NCBI GenBank assembly: GCA_023229385.1
Contig: JALNZI010000054.1
Span: 1 to 8,968, forward strand
Length of the DNA: 8,968 nucleotides
Direction of reading: 5' to 3'
Origin: Candidatus Omnitrophota bacterium
GTDB taxonomy: Bacteria; Omnitrophota; Gorgyraeia; Gygaellales; Profunditerraquicolaceae
Notes under the pieces: generated by a model
The model's input: the letters and a program-made list of their open reading frames with translations, nothing else
What the model was told of the DNA's origin: nothing
The model's database searches: none
In this document: positions 1 through 6,538 of the stretch, piece after piece
Layout of the letters: every line of letters starts with the position of its first letter
Numbering within the stretch: position 1 is the first letter of the stretch
Program-made: the position numbers and the translations under genes

Positions 1-118
1 TAATAATCTTACCGCTAAGTTAGTAATCGAGGCAGGGGCAAATGTACTTGCCGCAGGTTCATATATTTTTGGGGCGAAAAATACAAGAAAAGCAATTAAC
101 AGCCTAAGAAAGGAATAG
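1..118 (+). CDS. rpe: Ribulose-phosphate 3-epimerase, C-terminal fragment
   Basis: An open frame enters from the left edge (first full codon at 2) and stops at TAG 116-118, leaving 38 residues. The visible part contains the late (beta/alpha)8-barrel signature of this family: NNLTAKLVIEAGANVLAAGS followed by YIFGAKN and a short basic helix, matching the phosphate-binding end of ribulose-5-phosphate 3-epimerases (usual form D-G-G-I-N followed by E-A-G-A-D and A-G-S-x-I-F). The enzyme interconverts ribulose-5-phosphate and xylulose-5-phosphate in the cytoplasmic pentose phosphate pathway. The catalytic residues lie upstream of the window and cannot be checked. The next gene starts 5 bases after the stop and its ribosome-binding sequence lies in the last codons, so the two are almost certainly co-transcribed. 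The identification rests on a short tail and could in principle be a related sugar-phosphate barrel protein. Confidence 0.8.
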   Translation, partial: NNLTAKLVIEAGANVLAAGSYIFGAKNTRKAINSLRKE

Positions 119-123
119 ACTCG

Positions 124-1512
124 ATGAGCAACACAGTTTCACAAATTAAATTCGGCACCGACGGTTGGAGGGCGATTATCGCCGACACCTACACTTTAGA
201 AAACGTGAGGGTTTTAGCCCAGGCAGTAGCGGATTATTTAGGCAGTGGCAAGAAAGTAGCTGTCGGATATGATACGCGTTTTATGTCCGCTAAATTCGCC
301 GAGGCCAGCGCAATAGTATTAAAAAACAATGGCATAGAGGTGGTTCTTTCTGATAGGCCCACGCCTACGCCGGCATTAAGCTTCGTGGTAAAAAGCCGTA
401 AGTTGGATCTAGGGATTATGATCACTGCTTCGCATAATCCTGCGGAATACAACGGTTTCAAAATTAAAAATGCCGCCGGCGGAGGAGCAAGCCAGGAAAT
501 CACCCGGGAGGTTGAAGGCCTGCTGGGCAGGAGCCCGGTAAAAGACGCCGCATTGTCCGAACCGATCAAGACTGTGGATATCATTAAAGATTATATAAAG
601 TTTATCCGCAATTATATTGATTTAAAGAAAATTAAGAATAAGAAATTTAAGGTCTTAGTTGATTCTATGTATGGTTCAGGAGACAGTTTTATTGCCCAGG
701 TACTTAAGGGAACGAGTATAAAACTGGAGTTTATGCGCAATACGATCAATCCTTCTTTTGGCGGAGGTAGGCCTGAACCGGTGGAGGAGAACCTGGAGGA
801 ATTAAAAGCGCGGGTAAAAAAAGAAAAGTTTGATTTGGGTATTGCTTTAGACGGCGATGCCGACAGGATCGCGGCGGTGGCTCCCGGAGGAGTATTTATC
901 CATCCGCAGAAGATATTAGGTTTACTTGCCTTGCATTTAAATCAGGACAGGCATTGGAGCGGCGGCTTGGTTAAGACCATCTGCGGCACGACGATGATGG
1001 ACAATATCGCTAAATTCCTGGGGATCAAGCTTTATGAAACCCCGGTAGGTTTTAAATACATTTCAAATCTCATGGAGACAGAAGATATTGTCGCCGGCGG
1101 AGAAGAAGCAGGCGGCATGGGCGTCAAAGGTTATATCCCGGAACGTGATGGGACCATGGCGGGGCTCTTATTGATTGAGATGATGGTCTATCGTAATAAG
1201 AACATGTTAAAGATTTTGGATGAAGCTGAAAAGGCCTTCGGTAAATATTATTATGTGCGCCAGGATTTACATCTGGCTAAACGCGTTGAACCGAAAAAAG
1301 AAAATTTGCCGTCTGAATTATTGGGCAGGAAAGTCGTAGAGGTTAAAGATTATGACGGTATAAAGCTTATCTGTGAAGATGAGTCTTGGCTGATGTTCCG
1401 TGGTTCAGGAACTGAGCCGATTATGCGTACTTACGCTGAAGCAAAGAGCCTCACTCAAGCCAAGAAGCTGCTGGCGTTGGGGAAGGAAATAATTTTAAAA
1501 GATGGGGTATAA
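124..1512 (+). CDS. Phosphoglucomutase/phosphomannomutase (alpha-D-phosphohexomutase)
   Basis: 462 residues, the normal length for a four-domain alpha-D-phosphohexomutase, which moves phosphate between C6 and C1 of a hexose through a phosphoserine intermediate. All four signature loops are present. The N-terminal substrate loop is FGTDGWR (10-16). The catalytic loop is TASHNP (101-106), with Ser103 as the phosphorylated residue. The Mg2+ loop is DGDADR (243-248). The sugar-specificity loop is GGEEAGG (325-331), whose Glu-Glu pair contacts sugar hydroxyls. The C-terminal phosphate-binding loop is RGSGTEP (426-432). ATG 124 follows an AAGGAA sequence (109-114) that lies in the end of the preceding gene. 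Sequence alone does not separate glucose from mannose preference; GlmM is less likely because the specificity loop lacks the GEQSGH pattern. It could make the glucose-1-phosphate consumed by the RfbA encoded about 4 kb downstream, which is an inference from proximity. Confidence 0.93.
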   Translation: MSNTVSQIKFGTDGWRAIIADTYTLENVRVLAQAVADYLGSGKKVAVGYDTRFMSAKFAEASAIVLKNNGIEVVLSDRPTPTPALSFVVKSRKLDLGIMITASHNPAEYNGFKIKNAAGGGASQEITREVEGLLGRSPVKDAALSEPIKTVDIIKDYIKFIRNYIDLKKIKNKKFKVLVDSMYGSGDSFIAQVLKGTSIKLEFMRNTINPSFGGGRPEPVEENLEELKARVKKEKFDLGIALDGDADRIAAVAPGGVFIHPQKILGLLALHLNQDRHWSGGLVKTICGTTMMDNIAKFLGIKLYETPVGFKYISNLMETEDIVAGGEEAGGMGVKGYIPERDGTMAGLLLIEMMVYRNKNMLKILDEAEKAFGKYYYVRQDLHLAKRVEPKKENLPSELLGRKVVEVKDYDGIKLICEDESWLMFRGSGTEPIMRTYAEAKSLTQAKKLLALGKEIILKDGV

Positions 1513-1662
1513 GATGTTTGTACTACGAACAAATTCTCAAGGAAAGGGGGAGGCCTTATCAGGAAACATCGAATCTGATAATGGCTAATATTAAACAATT
1601 ATCAAATAATTAATTATTCAAAACAAATCAAAATATTATTTTAAAGAAAGGGAGTAATTGAA
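1513..1662 (+). other. Leader between phosphohexomutase and rpsA
   Basis: 150 bases without a convincing gene. It is strongly AT-rich toward its 3' end and contains a perfect 14-base palindrome, AATAATTAATTATT, at 1605-1618. A TATTAT at 1634-1639 could be a -10 element but no -35 sequence stands at a proper distance, so I do not call a promoter. A strong Shine-Dalgarno sequence AAGGGAG at 1648-1654 sits 8 bases before the rpsA ATG. In enterobacteria S1 represses its own synthesis through its leader; an AT-rich unstructured leader would suit S1 binding, but that is only an inference here. Confidence 0.5.
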
Positions 1663-3207
1663 ATGTCAAGCACAACAAGAGAAGAATTGGAACAGTTGTA
1701 TAATCAAAGTATTAAAGTTTTAAAAGAAGGCCAGGTAGTTACCGGCAAGATAGTCGGGATTAAGACCAAGGAAGTTTTGGTGGATGTAGGGTTTAAATCC
1801 GAAGGTATTGTGCCGATTACGGAGTTTAGTACCGGGGATTTAGAGATCGGTAAAGAGATGGAATTCCTTCTTGAGACCATGGAAAACGACGCCGGGGTAA
1901 TGACCTTGTCGCGTGAAAAGGCCATGCGTATGCAGGGGTGGGATAAGATCGTTAAGATATCTAATGACGGTACTCTGGTTGAGGGTAAACCGGTTAAGAA
2001 AGTTAAGGGCGGATTCCTGGTTGATATTATGGGAATAGAAGGGTTTTTACCCAGCTCGCTTTCTTCTTTCCGTAATATTCCTGACAAAGATATCTTGTAT
2101 AAGGTATTCAAATTCAAGATTGTTAAGGTAAATAATCTTCGCCGCAGTATTATTGTCAGCCGCCGCGAGGCAGTACAGGCAGACAGGGATGTGGCCAAGA
2201 GCAAGATCTGGGGAGAGCTTAAGATCGGCAATATTTATCCGGGGCTAGTTAAGGCAATTACCGATTTCGGTGCCTTTATTGATTTAGGCGGAGTTGACGG
2301 CCTGTTGCATATCACGGATATGTCCTGGTCAAAGATCAGTCATCCCAGCGAGATTGTGGCTATTGGAGATAAAATCGAGGTTATGGTCTTGAATATGGAC
2401 CAGGCTTCGGGAAAAGTTTCTCTGGGGCTTAAGCAGAGGCTTGCTGATCCCTGGCAGGATATCGGTGAGAAATTCAGCGTTGGCGCAAAGGCAAAAGGCA
2501 AGGTAGTTAATATTCTTCCTTACGGAGTTTTTGTGGAATTGGAAAAAGGCATTGAAGGCCTGATCCATGTTTCTGAGATCTCCTGGACTAAACGCGTGAA
2601 TAATCCAGGCGAGATGTTCGCTGTTGGCGATATGTTGGAAACTCAGATATTGAGCGTAGAAAAGGAATCCCGCAGGATATCTTTAAGCTTAAAGCAGTTG
2701 GAGCAGAATCCCTGGACCGAAGCTGAGGGTAAATATCCGGTAGGTTCAAAAGTATCCGGTAAAGTGCGCGGATTCACTGATTACGGCGCATTCGTGGAAC
2801 TGGATTCTAACCTTGAAGGGATGATTCACGTGTCTGATCTTTCCTGGACTAAGAGAATCGGACATCCTCAGGATGTGTTGAAAAAAGGGCAGAAAGTTGA
2901 TGTTGCTGTGCTTTCCGTCGACGCTACTAATCGCAGGATTGCCTTAGGGCTAAAACAGTTACAGGATAATCCCTGGTCAAAGATAGCCGAGAAGTATCCT
3001 CTGGATACTGTATTGGAAGCTGAAGTGTCCAGCCTTACGGAGTTTGGCGTGTTTGCTAAAATTGACGAGGAGCTGGAAGGTTTGATTTATTCCAGTGAAA
3101 TTGAAAAAGAAACAGTTGCCAGCTTAAAGCCTGGAGATAAAATAAAGGTAAAAGTAATCAAGGTGGATGTGGAGCAGGCGAAAATCGGCCTGACTGCAAG
3201 ACTCTAA
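1663..3207 (+). CDS. rpsA: 30S ribosomal protein S1, six S1 domains
   Basis: 514 residues built of six successive S1 (OB-fold) RNA-binding domains, at about 22-86, 104-168, 186-258, 272-344, 358-431 and 445-514. Domains 3 to 5 are the most regular, each with a (D/P)-(F/Y)-G-(A/V)-F core, a G-(L/M)-(L/I)-H-(V/I)-(T/S)-(D/E) segment and a closing SL(G/S)LKQ or ALGLKQ strand; domains 1 and 2 are divergent, as in E. coli S1, where they anchor the protein to the 30S subunit. S1 captures and unfolds mRNA at the start of translation and is most important for weak leaders. E. coli S1 is about 40 residues longer, and this protein simply has a shorter C-terminus. The start is set by AAGGGAG 8 bases before ATG. 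Domain count and length make a full S1 more likely than an isolated S1-domain protein. tyrS follows after an 89-base spacer filled by a hairpin. Confidence 0.95.
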   Translation: MSSTTREELEQLYNQSIKVLKEGQVVTGKIVGIKTKEVLVDVGFKSEGIVPITEFSTGDLEIGKEMEFLLETMENDAGVMTLSREKAMRMQGWDKIVKISNDGTLVEGKPVKKVKGGFLVDIMGIEGFLPSSLSSFRNIPDKDILYKVFKFKIVKVNNLRRSIIVSRREAVQADRDVAKSKIWGELKIGNIYPGLVKAITDFGAFIDLGGVDGLLHITDMSWSKISHPSEIVAIGDKIEVMVLNMDQASGKVSLGLKQRLADPWQDIGEKFSVGAKAKGKVVNILPYGVFVELEKGIEGLIHVSEISWTKRVNNPGEMFAVGDMLETQILSVEKESRRISLSLKQLEQNPWTEAEGKYPVGSKVSGKVRGFTDYGAFVELDSNLEGMIHVSDLSWTKRIGHPQDVLKKGQKVDVAVLSVDATNRRIALGLKQLQDNPWSKIAEKYPLDTVLEAEVSSLTEFGVFAKIDEELEGLIYSSEIEKETVASLKPGDKIKVKVIKVDVEQAKIGLTARL

Positions 3208-3213
3208 AGCTAA

Positions 3214-3286
3214 GGACGGTTCTCAACTTAAAGCAGAAGTGTCCCCGAGAGGGGGGGACAGTTTAGCTTTGTTTTGAGAACCGTCT
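3214..3286. repeat. Large imperfect palindrome between rpsA and tyrS
   Basis: A 73-base inverted repeat fills almost the whole spacer. The outer arms are GACGGTTCTCAA (3215-3226) and its exact complement TTGAGAACCGTC (3274-3285), 12 pairs. Inside these, AAAGC (3230-3234) pairs with GCTTT (3266-3270), and an inner stem TGTCCCC (3240-3246) pairs with GGGGACA (3254-3260) around a 7-base purine loop. No T-run follows on either strand, so it is not a standard intrinsic terminator. Its GC-rich arms contrast with the AT-rich flanks. The form fits a mobile palindromic (MITE- or REP-type) element. It starts 7 bases after the rpsA stop and ends 10 bases before the tyrS start. Confidence 0.85.
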
Positions 3287-3296
3287 CCAATCAAAA

Positions 3297-4463
3297 ATGG
3301 ATATTAACAAACAAATAGAAATTATTAAGCGCGGGGCAGTTGAAATATTTTCTGAAGAAGAATTGCGTAAGAAGCTTGAGCAGAGTATTAAGTTTCGCCG
3401 CCCCTTAAAAATTAAGGCAGGTTTTGATCCTACTGCTCCTGACTTGCATTTAGGCCACACCGTGCTTTTGAGAAAGCTGCGCCAGTTTCAGGATTTAGGC
3501 CATGAGGTGTATTTCTTAATCGGTGACTTTACCGGCCGTATTGGGGATCCTTCCGGACGCTCCGAGATCCGCAAGCAGCTGACTAAAAAAGAAGTAGCTA
3601 AGAATGCCAAGACTTATAAGAAGCAGGTAGCTAAGGTGCTGGATACCAGAAAGCTAAAGATTGTATTTAATAGTAGATGGTTTGATAGGATGCGGGGCCT
3701 CGAGTTTGGCAAATTGCTGACTCATTATACCGCTAACCGCCTGCTTGAAAGGGAAGATTTCACTCAAAGAAGGAATAATAAAAAGCCGATTTTTATGTCG
3801 GAATTTATATATCCGATTCTCCAGGGGTATGATTCGGTTATGCTTAAGGCGGATGTGGAGATAGGCGGGACAGACCAGATATTTAATCTTTTAGTCGGCC
3901 GTGATCTGCAGAATGATTTTCAACAACCTCAGCAGGTTGTCTTGACTATGCCGCTCTTAGAAGGGACCGACGGTATCCAGAAGATGAGTAAGTCTTATGG
4001 CAACTATATCGGCATCAATGAGCCGGCAAAGAATATGTTCGGTAAAATCATGTCAGTTTCCGACGAGCTGATGATCAAATATTACGAATTGCTTACTGAC
4101 GAGGATATGGATTCCGTCAAGAAAATGCATCCTAAAGAAGCCAAGGTCAAGCTGGCTAAGATTATTATTACCCAATATCACTCTGCTGGCGCCGCGGAAA
4201 AGGAAGCGGAAGAGTTTACCCGCGTGTTCTCCCAAAAAGAGACGCCTGTGGATATGCCGGTTTTTAAAACTGATGGTAAGAAAAATGTTCTGGTTATTCT
4301 CATCGAAAGCAAGTTGGTTGCCAGTGGCAATGAGGCGCGCAGGTTGATCAAGCAGGGAGCAGTAAGTTTCAATAATCTAAAAGTTGAAAAAGATGATTTT
4401 GTCCCGAATGAAGCCGGTATCCTTAAAGCCGGTTCCCGCAGATTCCTCAAGCTTATCTTGTAG
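3297..4463 (+). CDS. tyrS: Tyrosyl-tRNA synthetase
   Basis: 388 residues, class I aminoacyl-tRNA synthetase that activates tyrosine with ATP and charges tRNA-Tyr in the cytoplasm. The N-terminal Rossmann domain has AGFDPTAPDLHLGH, with the HIGH-type motif HLGH at 51-54, then GDFTGRIGDPSGRSE (76-90). Tyrosine-site residues lie around YDSVMLKADVEIGGTDQ (178-194). The second signature is KMSKS (229-233). A C-terminal S4 RNA-binding domain (about 329-388) contains SGNEARRLIKQGAVSFN. The GDFTG and GGTDQ forms and the length resemble the second bacterial TyrRS group rather than the E. coli type. ATG 3297 gives the family's usual N-terminus, yet no Shine-Dalgarno sequence precedes it: the 10 bases upstream are CTCCAATCAAAA-like, directly after the palindrome. 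The stop codon TAG is formed by the GTAG foot of the repeat at 4460. Confidence 0.96.
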   Translation: MDINKQIEIIKRGAVEIFSEEELRKKLEQSIKFRRPLKIKAGFDPTAPDLHLGHTVLLRKLRQFQDLGHEVYFLIGDFTGRIGDPSGRSEIRKQLTKKEVAKNAKTYKKQVAKVLDTRKLKIVFNSRWFDRMRGLEFGKLLTHYTANRLLEREDFTQRRNNKKPIFMSEFIYPILQGYDSVMLKADVEIGGTDQIFNLLVGRDLQNDFQQPQQVVLTMPLLEGTDGIQKMSKSYGNYIGINEPAKNMFGKIMSVSDELMIKYYELLTDEDMDSVKKMHPKEAKVKLAKIIITQYHSAGAAEKEAEEFTRVFSQKETPVDMPVFKTDGKKNVLVILIESKLVASGNEARRLIKQGAVSFNNLKVEKDDFVPNEAGILKAGSRRFLKLIL

Positions 4464-4511
4464 ACAGTTTACATAACCGTATATTCCTCAATTATATCTG
4501 TAAGAAATATT
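4460..4511 (+). repeat. REP-like repeat copy A (GTAG foot plus hairpin)
   Basis: First of four 52-base repeats. The head is GTAGACAGTTTACATAA (4460-4476) and the tail is GTAAGAAATATT (4500-4511), with 23 variable bases between. TTACA (4469-4473) can pair with TGTAA (4499-4503). The TAG of the foot is the tyrS stop codon. This copy faces away from tyrS and is inverted with respect to the other three; with copy B it brackets the transposase gene. The remaining bases 4512-4578 hold only the leader of that gene. Confidence 0.88.
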
Positions 4512-4578
4512 TCCCATCTGAAAATAAACTTCGTTAGATTTTCTTAGCTTTTGCGTCAATTATGGCAGGGGGAAGATT

Positions 4579-5265
4579 ATGCCATCGTATGCGCGCAAGC
4601 ATCAGTTGCAGCAGTCGTTAGTTTATCATGCGTTTAGCCGAAGTAGCGGGCGCAAGGTGATATTTCAAGAACCCGAGGATTTTGATTATTTTAAGAGATT
4701 GCTCGGTGAATATAATAGTAGATTTCAGGCAAAAATATATCATTGGGTAATTATGCCGAATCATTACCACCTTGTGTTTGAGTTTGATTGCCCTGAATTA
4801 ATCTCAAAATTTATGGCCGGGTTACATCGGGCGTACAGTCATTATTATTGTAAGAAATACGACACGGTAGGTTTCTTATGGCAAGGCAGGTTTAAATTGC
4901 AACCGATACAAAGAGATTTGTATTTGAAGAATTGCGGCAGATACGTAGAGAGGAATCCGGTGCGGGCGGGAATTGTTAGGGATGCTTGCGAATATGCATA
5001 TAGTAGCGCGCGATTTTATTGCTTGGGGCAGGAAGATGGCATAACAGAAGTCAGCCCTGATTTTGAAGACTTTGGGAAAGAGGCTATCTGTCGAGCGGAA
5101 GCTTATAAGAATTTTTTAAGAGTTTTTGATAACAGGGGAGAGATTAACTTTTCGAATTTGGATATTCCTTGTGGCGATCGGGATTTTATGCGAAGGCTGG
5201 TGAAGATAGGGACGCATTATTTTCCAAGAAGACAAGGCAGGAAAGCTGCAATATTTGTTTTGTAA
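4579..5265 (+). CDS. REP-associated tyrosine transposase (RAYT, Y1/HUH family)
   Basis: 228 residues of the TnpA_REP group, single-strand DNA transposases related to IS200/IS605 TnpA and usually present as single domesticated genes that act on REP hairpins. The HUH metal-binding motif lies in VIMPNHYHLVF (57-67) with His62 and His64. The catalytic tyrosine is most likely Tyr122 in RYVERNPVRAG (121-131), the usual RAYT form of the Y motif, preceded by the family's LWQGRFK (100-106). The C-terminal extension ends with GDRDFMRRLV (199-208) and a basic RRQGRK (217-222) as in other RAYTs. ATG 4579 follows AGGGGGA (4567-4573). No motif is missing and the frame is intact, so it may be active. Repeats A and B lie on either side in inverted orientation, and the last codons and stop are inside copy B. 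This physical link supports these repeats being its substrate; that is an inference. Confidence 0.93.
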   Translation: MPSYARKHQLQQSLVYHAFSRSSGRKVIFQEPEDFDYFKRLLGEYNSRFQAKIYHWVIMPNHYHLVFEFDCPELISKFMAGLHRAYSHYYCKKYDTVGFLWQGRFKLQPIQRDLYLKNCGRYVERNPVRAGIVRDACEYAYSSARFYCLGQEDGITEVSPDFEDFGKEAICRAEAYKNFLRVFDNRGEINFSNLDIPCGDRDFMRRLVKIGTHYFPRRQGRKAAIFVL

Positions 5266-5301
5266 ATCCTTACCTTTAATAGAATTACATACACTGTCTA
5301 C
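5250..5301 (-). repeat. REP-like repeat copy B (overlaps RAYT 3' end)
   Basis: Read on the - strand: head GTAGACAGTGTATGTAA (5301 back to 5285) and tail AAAACAAATATT (5261 back to 5250). TGTAA of the head (5285-5289) pairs with TTACA 24-28 bases further (5261-5265). The tail half encodes the last residues and the TAA stop of the transposase. It is inverted relative to copy A, so GTAG and CTAC mark the outer ends of a segment of 842 bases (4460-5301) holding the transposase. Confidence 0.88.
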
Positions 5302-5308
5302 GGTTTTG

Positions 5309-5317
5309 TGGTATAAT
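5309..5317 (+). promoter_or_regulatory. Extended -10 promoter for the SemiSWEET gene
   Basis: TGGTATAAT is a perfect extended -10 element (TGnTATAAT), with the TATAAT hexamer at 5312-5317. No good -35 hexamer stands 17 bases upstream, where repeat B ends, but extended -10 promoters do not need one. Transcription would begin near 5324, only about 2 bases before the ATG at 5326, so the message would be leaderless or nearly so. This agrees with the absence of a Shine-Dalgarno sequence before that ATG. Confidence 0.65.
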
Positions 5318-5325
5318 TAACAATT

Positions 5326-5577
5326 ATGCTTTGGACGACGATTGGCGCAATGGCTGCCACCCTAACCATGTTTTCTTTTCTCCCGCAGATATCCAGGTCT
5401 CTAAGGACCAGGTCTGTCAAAGACGTCAGCCCAGTTACTTTATTCCAGCTTTCTGCCGGAGTTTTTCTCTGGATGATCTATGGTATCGCGCGCCGGGATC
5501 CGATAATTATTGGTGCAAACCTGATAACTTTCATAAGCCTGGGGATACTTATTTTCTTGTACTTTAAATATAAATAA
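5326..5577 (+). CDS. SemiSWEET-type sugar transporter (PQ-loop/MtN3 family)
   Basis: 83 residues, the usual size of a bacterial SemiSWEET, a three-helix protein that dimerises in the inner membrane into a sugar-transport pore working by facilitated diffusion. Hydrophobic segments lie at about 2-19, 38-54 and 59-80. The PQ motif is in SFLPQ (17-21) at the end of helix 1, followed by the basic loop RSLRTRSVKDVSP. Trp49 (in FLWMIYG) and Asn65 (in GANLITF) match the Trp and Asn that line the sugar pocket in characterised SemiSWEETs. ATG 5326 is chosen because it gives the normal N-terminus; no Shine-Dalgarno sequence precedes it. The gene stands alone between repeats B and C, before the rhamnose-type operon. 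Its sugar cannot be told from sequence. Confidence 0.9.
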   Translation: MLWTTIGAMAATLTMFSFLPQISRSLRTRSVKDVSPVTLFQLSAGVFLWMIYGIARRDPIIIGANLITFISLGILIFLYFKYK

Positions 5578-5607
5578 GAATTATCTGTGTAGCTAAGATT
5601 AAGGAAT

Positions 5608-5659
5608 AATATTTCTTTTATAAGTATTTATTGCAGAGGCAATTACGTACACTGTCTAC
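5608..5659 (-). repeat. REP-like repeat copy C (between SemiSWEET and rfbA)
   Basis: Read on the - strand: head GTAGACAGTGTACGTAA (5659 back to 5643) and tail AAAAGAAATATT (5619 back to 5608). Besides the family stem (GTAA with TTAT) it has a tight hairpin of its own, ATTGC (5630-5634) with GCAAT (5639-5643) around AGAG. It begins 30 bases after the SemiSWEET stop and its GTAG end touches the rfbA ribosome-binding sequence. The 94-base spacer contains nothing else recognisable; a TATAAG at 5619-5624 has no partner -35. Confidence 0.88.
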
Positions 5660-5671
5660 AAGGGGAGATAA

Positions 5672-6538
5672 GTGAAAGGCATAATCCTTGCCGGTGGGAA
5701 AGCAACCCGGCTTTATCCAATTACTAAAGGTGTCTGTAAGCAGATGCTGCCTATCTACGATAAGCCGATGATTTATTATCCCTTATCGGTTTTAATGCTC
5801 GCCGGAATTAAAGATATTCTGATTATTTCAACTCCAAAAGATTTGCCAAGATTTAAAGATTTACTCGGCGATGGCCGCAGCTTAGGAATTAAGCTTTCAT
5901 ACGCGGTCCAGGCTGAGCCAAAAGGCATTGCCCAGAGTTTAATTATTGCCGAAGATTTTATCAAAAGAGATAGCGTTTGCCTGATTTTAGGCGATAACAT
6001 TTTCTACGGTTATAATTTAAGCGAACTATTGCATAAGTCAGCCGGGATCAAGGATGGAGCGGTTATTTTCGGCTATTATGTCAAAGACCCCAAGCGTTAC
6101 GGCGTGCTCGGATTGGATAGAAAACGCAGAGTTATTTCGATTGAAGAAAAACCTAAGAAACCAAAATCCAACTGGGTAGTCTCAGGAATATATTTTTACG
6201 ATAATAAGGCAGTTGCGATTGCCAAAAGCATTAAGCCTTCCGCAAGAGGGGAGTTGGAGATTACGTCAGTAAATAACGCATACATTAAAAAAGGAAAACT
6301 AAAGGTTGAATTCTTGAGCCGGGGACATGCCTGGCTTGATACTGGTACTTATGAGTCTTTAATTGACGCATCGGTTTTTATTAAAACAATAGAAGACAGG
6401 CAAGGGTTGAAGATTGGTTGTATTGAAGAAGTGGCTTACCGTATGGGGTATATCAATAAAGCGCAATTATTGAAACTCGCCAGCCTGATTCCAACCAGCT
6501 ATGGGCAATACTTGAAGGATTTATTTAAAGATGAATAA
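5672..6538 (+). CDS. rfbA: Glucose-1-phosphate thymidylyltransferase
   Basis: 288 residues, normal length for RfbA/RmlA, which joins glucose-1-phosphate and dTTP to dTDP-glucose and is the first, feedback-controlled step of dTDP-6-deoxysugar synthesis. The nucleotide-binding signature is LAGGKATRLYPIT (6-18), then KQMLPIYDKPMIYYPLSVLM (23-42). The Mg2+-binding region is LGDNIFYG (105-112). The specificity region is EEKPKKPKSNWVVSGIYFYD, followed by SARGELEIT and AWLDTGTYESL. The signature usually reads GGxGTRL; here Ala11 replaces the second Gly, a tolerated variant in some relatives. The start is GTG 5672: an in-frame TAA (5669-5671) directly precedes it, so no longer protein is possible. 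GGAG (5664-5667) lies 4 bases upstream. The gene ends in an 8-base overlap with the next one (ATGAATAA), indicating translational coupling. Confidence 0.96.
   Translation: MKGIILAGGKATRLYPITKGVCKQMLPIYDKPMIYYPLSVLMLAGIKDILIISTPKDLPRFKDLLGDGRSLGIKLSYAVQAEPKGIAQSLIIAEDFIKRDSVCLILGDNIFYGYNLSELLHKSAGIKDGAVIFGYYVKDPKRYGVLGLDRKRRVISIEEKPKKPKSNWVVSGIYFYDNKAVAIAKSIKPSARGELEITSVNNAYIKKGKLKVEFLSRGHAWLDTGTYESLIDASVFIKTIEDRQGLKIGCIEEVAYRMGYINKAQLLKLASLIPTSYGQYLKDLFKDE

Noticed and set aside
1514..1588. A 24-codon open frame starting one base after the phosphohexomutase stop
   Set aside because: No ribosome-binding site, no recognisable motif and no amino-acid bias that would suggest a leader peptide; too short to support.
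1617..1639. Promoter TTCAAA / TATTAT before rpsA
   Set aside because: The spacing is only 11 bases, too short for a sigma-70 promoter; the match is expected in AT-rich sequence.
1704..2231. Long open frame on the - strand inside rpsA
   Set aside because: It lies wholly within the S1 coding region, which has clear domain motifs on the + strand; its protein shows no family features.
3240..3260. Inner GC-rich hairpin as an intrinsic terminator for rpsA
   Set aside because: No run of T follows on either strand, and the stem is only the core of a much larger palindrome.
3208..3296. T-box or other tRNA-sensing leader before tyrS
   Set aside because: Only 89 bases long, no T-box sequence (UGGN pattern) and no antiterminator/terminator pair; the space is used by the palindrome.
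5331..5567. Second open frame overlapping the SemiSWEET gene
   Set aside because: It is a frame-shifted shadow; only the other frame gives the PQ motif, three hydrophobic helices and the Trp/Asn pocket residues.
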